Source: Pseudoalteromonas undina (GTDB lineage: Bacteria > Pseudomonadota > Gammaproteobacteria > Enterobacterales > Alteromonadaceae). Taken from it: 64,000 nt of DNA. The stretch lies in contig NZ_AHCF03000003.1 of the NCBI RefSeq assembly GCF_000238275.3, positions 1,054,001-1,118,000 of the forward strand, read 5' to 3'. The notes below the pieces were generated by a model. That model searched no databases. It saw only the letters and a program-made list of their open reading frames with translations, and was not told the DNA's origin. Numbering within the stretch: the stretch's first letter is position 1; each line of letters opens with the position of its first letter. Below are positions 63,336 to 64,000 of the stretch, piece after piece. The translations under genes and the position numbers were made by a program.

Positions 63336-64000
63336 CTAGCCTGCAACGGGGGTGTTACCAGTTGGTATTTTTTTCATACTTTTTATAAGCATGTAAATAC
63401 AGGTAGTAATTAAGCAGCCACCTAAGTAAATAAGCACACCATGGCTTTTATCTGAAAAATAGGTAGCCATTAGCGGCCCAAAAACCGAGCCCACACTGTA
63501 ACTTAATAGCATTATTTCGGTAGCTGAGACTATTTTTGCCATGGGCAATGAGTCACACGCCAGAGTAATGGCAATCGGGTAAAGCGCAAAACTGCATGCA
63601 CCTAATATAAAATAACTACTTACTAGGGCCGCAAAGCTATTAGCATGTAAAATACCCACCACACTGGCGGTACCAATAAAGCAAAAAATAGCCATTAATA
63701 AGCTTTTAATAATGCGGGTTGATAAATAGCTCACTAAAGGCTGAACTAACATGCCACCTAAAATAATCACCGCCATAAGTAAGCCGGTATATTGAGCTTG
63801 TTCAGTTTGTGCGGCTATGTAGACCGGTAATAATCCATAAATAGGGCCTAGTAATAACCCCGATACTAAACAGCCTAAAATAGCAGGGCGGTTGAGAGTT
63901 TTTAGCTCTTTAAATGGTAGCTTTTGTAAGTTTTGCGTATCAGGTTGTCCTCGGGTAATTAAGAGCGGCGCTAAAATCGCAACAGCTAACAAAGTAATAA
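63336..64000 (-). CDS. MFS transporter, C-terminal part (5' end outside window)
   Basis: The frame is open to the window edge; about 220 C-terminal residues are visible with six hydrophobic segments (ILGCLVSGLLLGPIYGLLPVYIA, GLLMAVIILGGMLVQPLVSYLS and others). PIAITLACDSLP and GSVFGPLMA resemble YcaD-type MFS permeases. The N-terminal half and the substrate cannot be seen. Confidence 0.8.
   Translation of the reverse strand, partial: ITLLAVAILAPLLITRGQPDTQNLQKLPFKELKTLNRPAILGCLVSGLLLGPIYGLLPVYIAAQTEQAQYTGLLMAVIILGGMLVQPLVSYLSTRIIKSLLMAIFCFIGTASVVGILHANSFAALVSSYFILGACSFALYPIAITLACDSLPMAKIVSATEIMLLSYSVGSVFGPLMATYFSDKSHGVLIYLGGCLITTCIYMLIKSMKKIPTGNTPVAG

Noticed and set aside
1..64000. tRNA or rRNA genes, in particular a tRNA next to the integrase remnant.
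   Set aside because: No tRNA cloverleaf or rRNA-like stretch was recognised anywhere in the window by reading; a covariance-model scan would be the decisive test.

Overview
The window is chromosomal DNA of a marine gammaproteobacterium, most likely Pseudoalteromonas or a close relative in the Alteromonadales. The evidence is indirect: AT-rich coding style, Na+-linked transporters (NhaD, an NSS-family symporter, BCCT), a TonB receptor, a secreted PKD/PPC serine protease, and housekeeping proteins (CarAB, GreA, LysC, SbcB, LdhA, HelD) that resemble gammaproteobacterial homologues from memory. No 16S rRNA or tRNA is present to settle it.

Layout. 1-4.3 kb: 3' end of carA, then carB and greA, closed by a strong terminator. 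4.4-7.2 kb: an MccF/LdcA-type S66 peptidase and a nitroreductase with a divergent LysR gene. 7.3-13.3 kb: a serine beta-lactamase-family gene and an RND efflux operon. The first gene of each is split by one missing base in a six-base homopolymer. 13.4-18.3 kb: YkgJ-like protein, a repeat-rich gap (MITE-like element plus REP-like repeats), TonB receptor, MsrA, two small membrane proteins and a DUF4136 lipoprotein. 18.4-23.1 kb: an MksF-MksE-MksB (MukBEF-like) condensin operon without the MksG/JetD nuclease. 23.2-32.8 kb: nhaD, a lysine riboswitch with lysC, a phosphopantetheinyl transferase, an NSS transporter, ldhA, glutathione peroxidase, a beta-hydroxyacid dehydrogenase and sbcB.

32.9-37.4 kb is a decayed integrative element. 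It holds a P4-type integrase with three in-frame stops and a frameshift, a small orphan protein, a 9-bp minisatellite, an AT-rich OafA-type acyltransferase and the wreck of an S24/CI-like repressor. 37.7-43.3 kb holds an alpha/beta hydrolase, the secreted protease, a band-7 protein with a small membrane partner, and a small unknown gene.

43.6-53.9 kb is the most interesting region: a porin, a GcvA-type LysR regulator and a BCCT transporter diverging from a five-gene operon. The operon encodes a Rieske oxygenase with a bridging Glu, an aldehyde dehydrogenase, a rubredoxin fused to its NAD(P)H reductase, a DadA-like FAD oxidoreductase and a cupin. Together they look like uptake and oxidative catabolism of an N-methylated zwitterion (betaine, carnitine type, or a pyridinium betaine such as homarine). 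The substrate cannot be read from the sequence.

54-64 kb: an HDOD protein, a small secreted TPR-like protein, a YhaJ-like LysR diverging from yqjF (DoxX), yqjG (glutathionyl-hydroquinone reductase) and yhaK (pirin), a chemoreceptor with a duplicated sensor half, helicase IV, and the 3' part of an MFS transporter that runs off the window.
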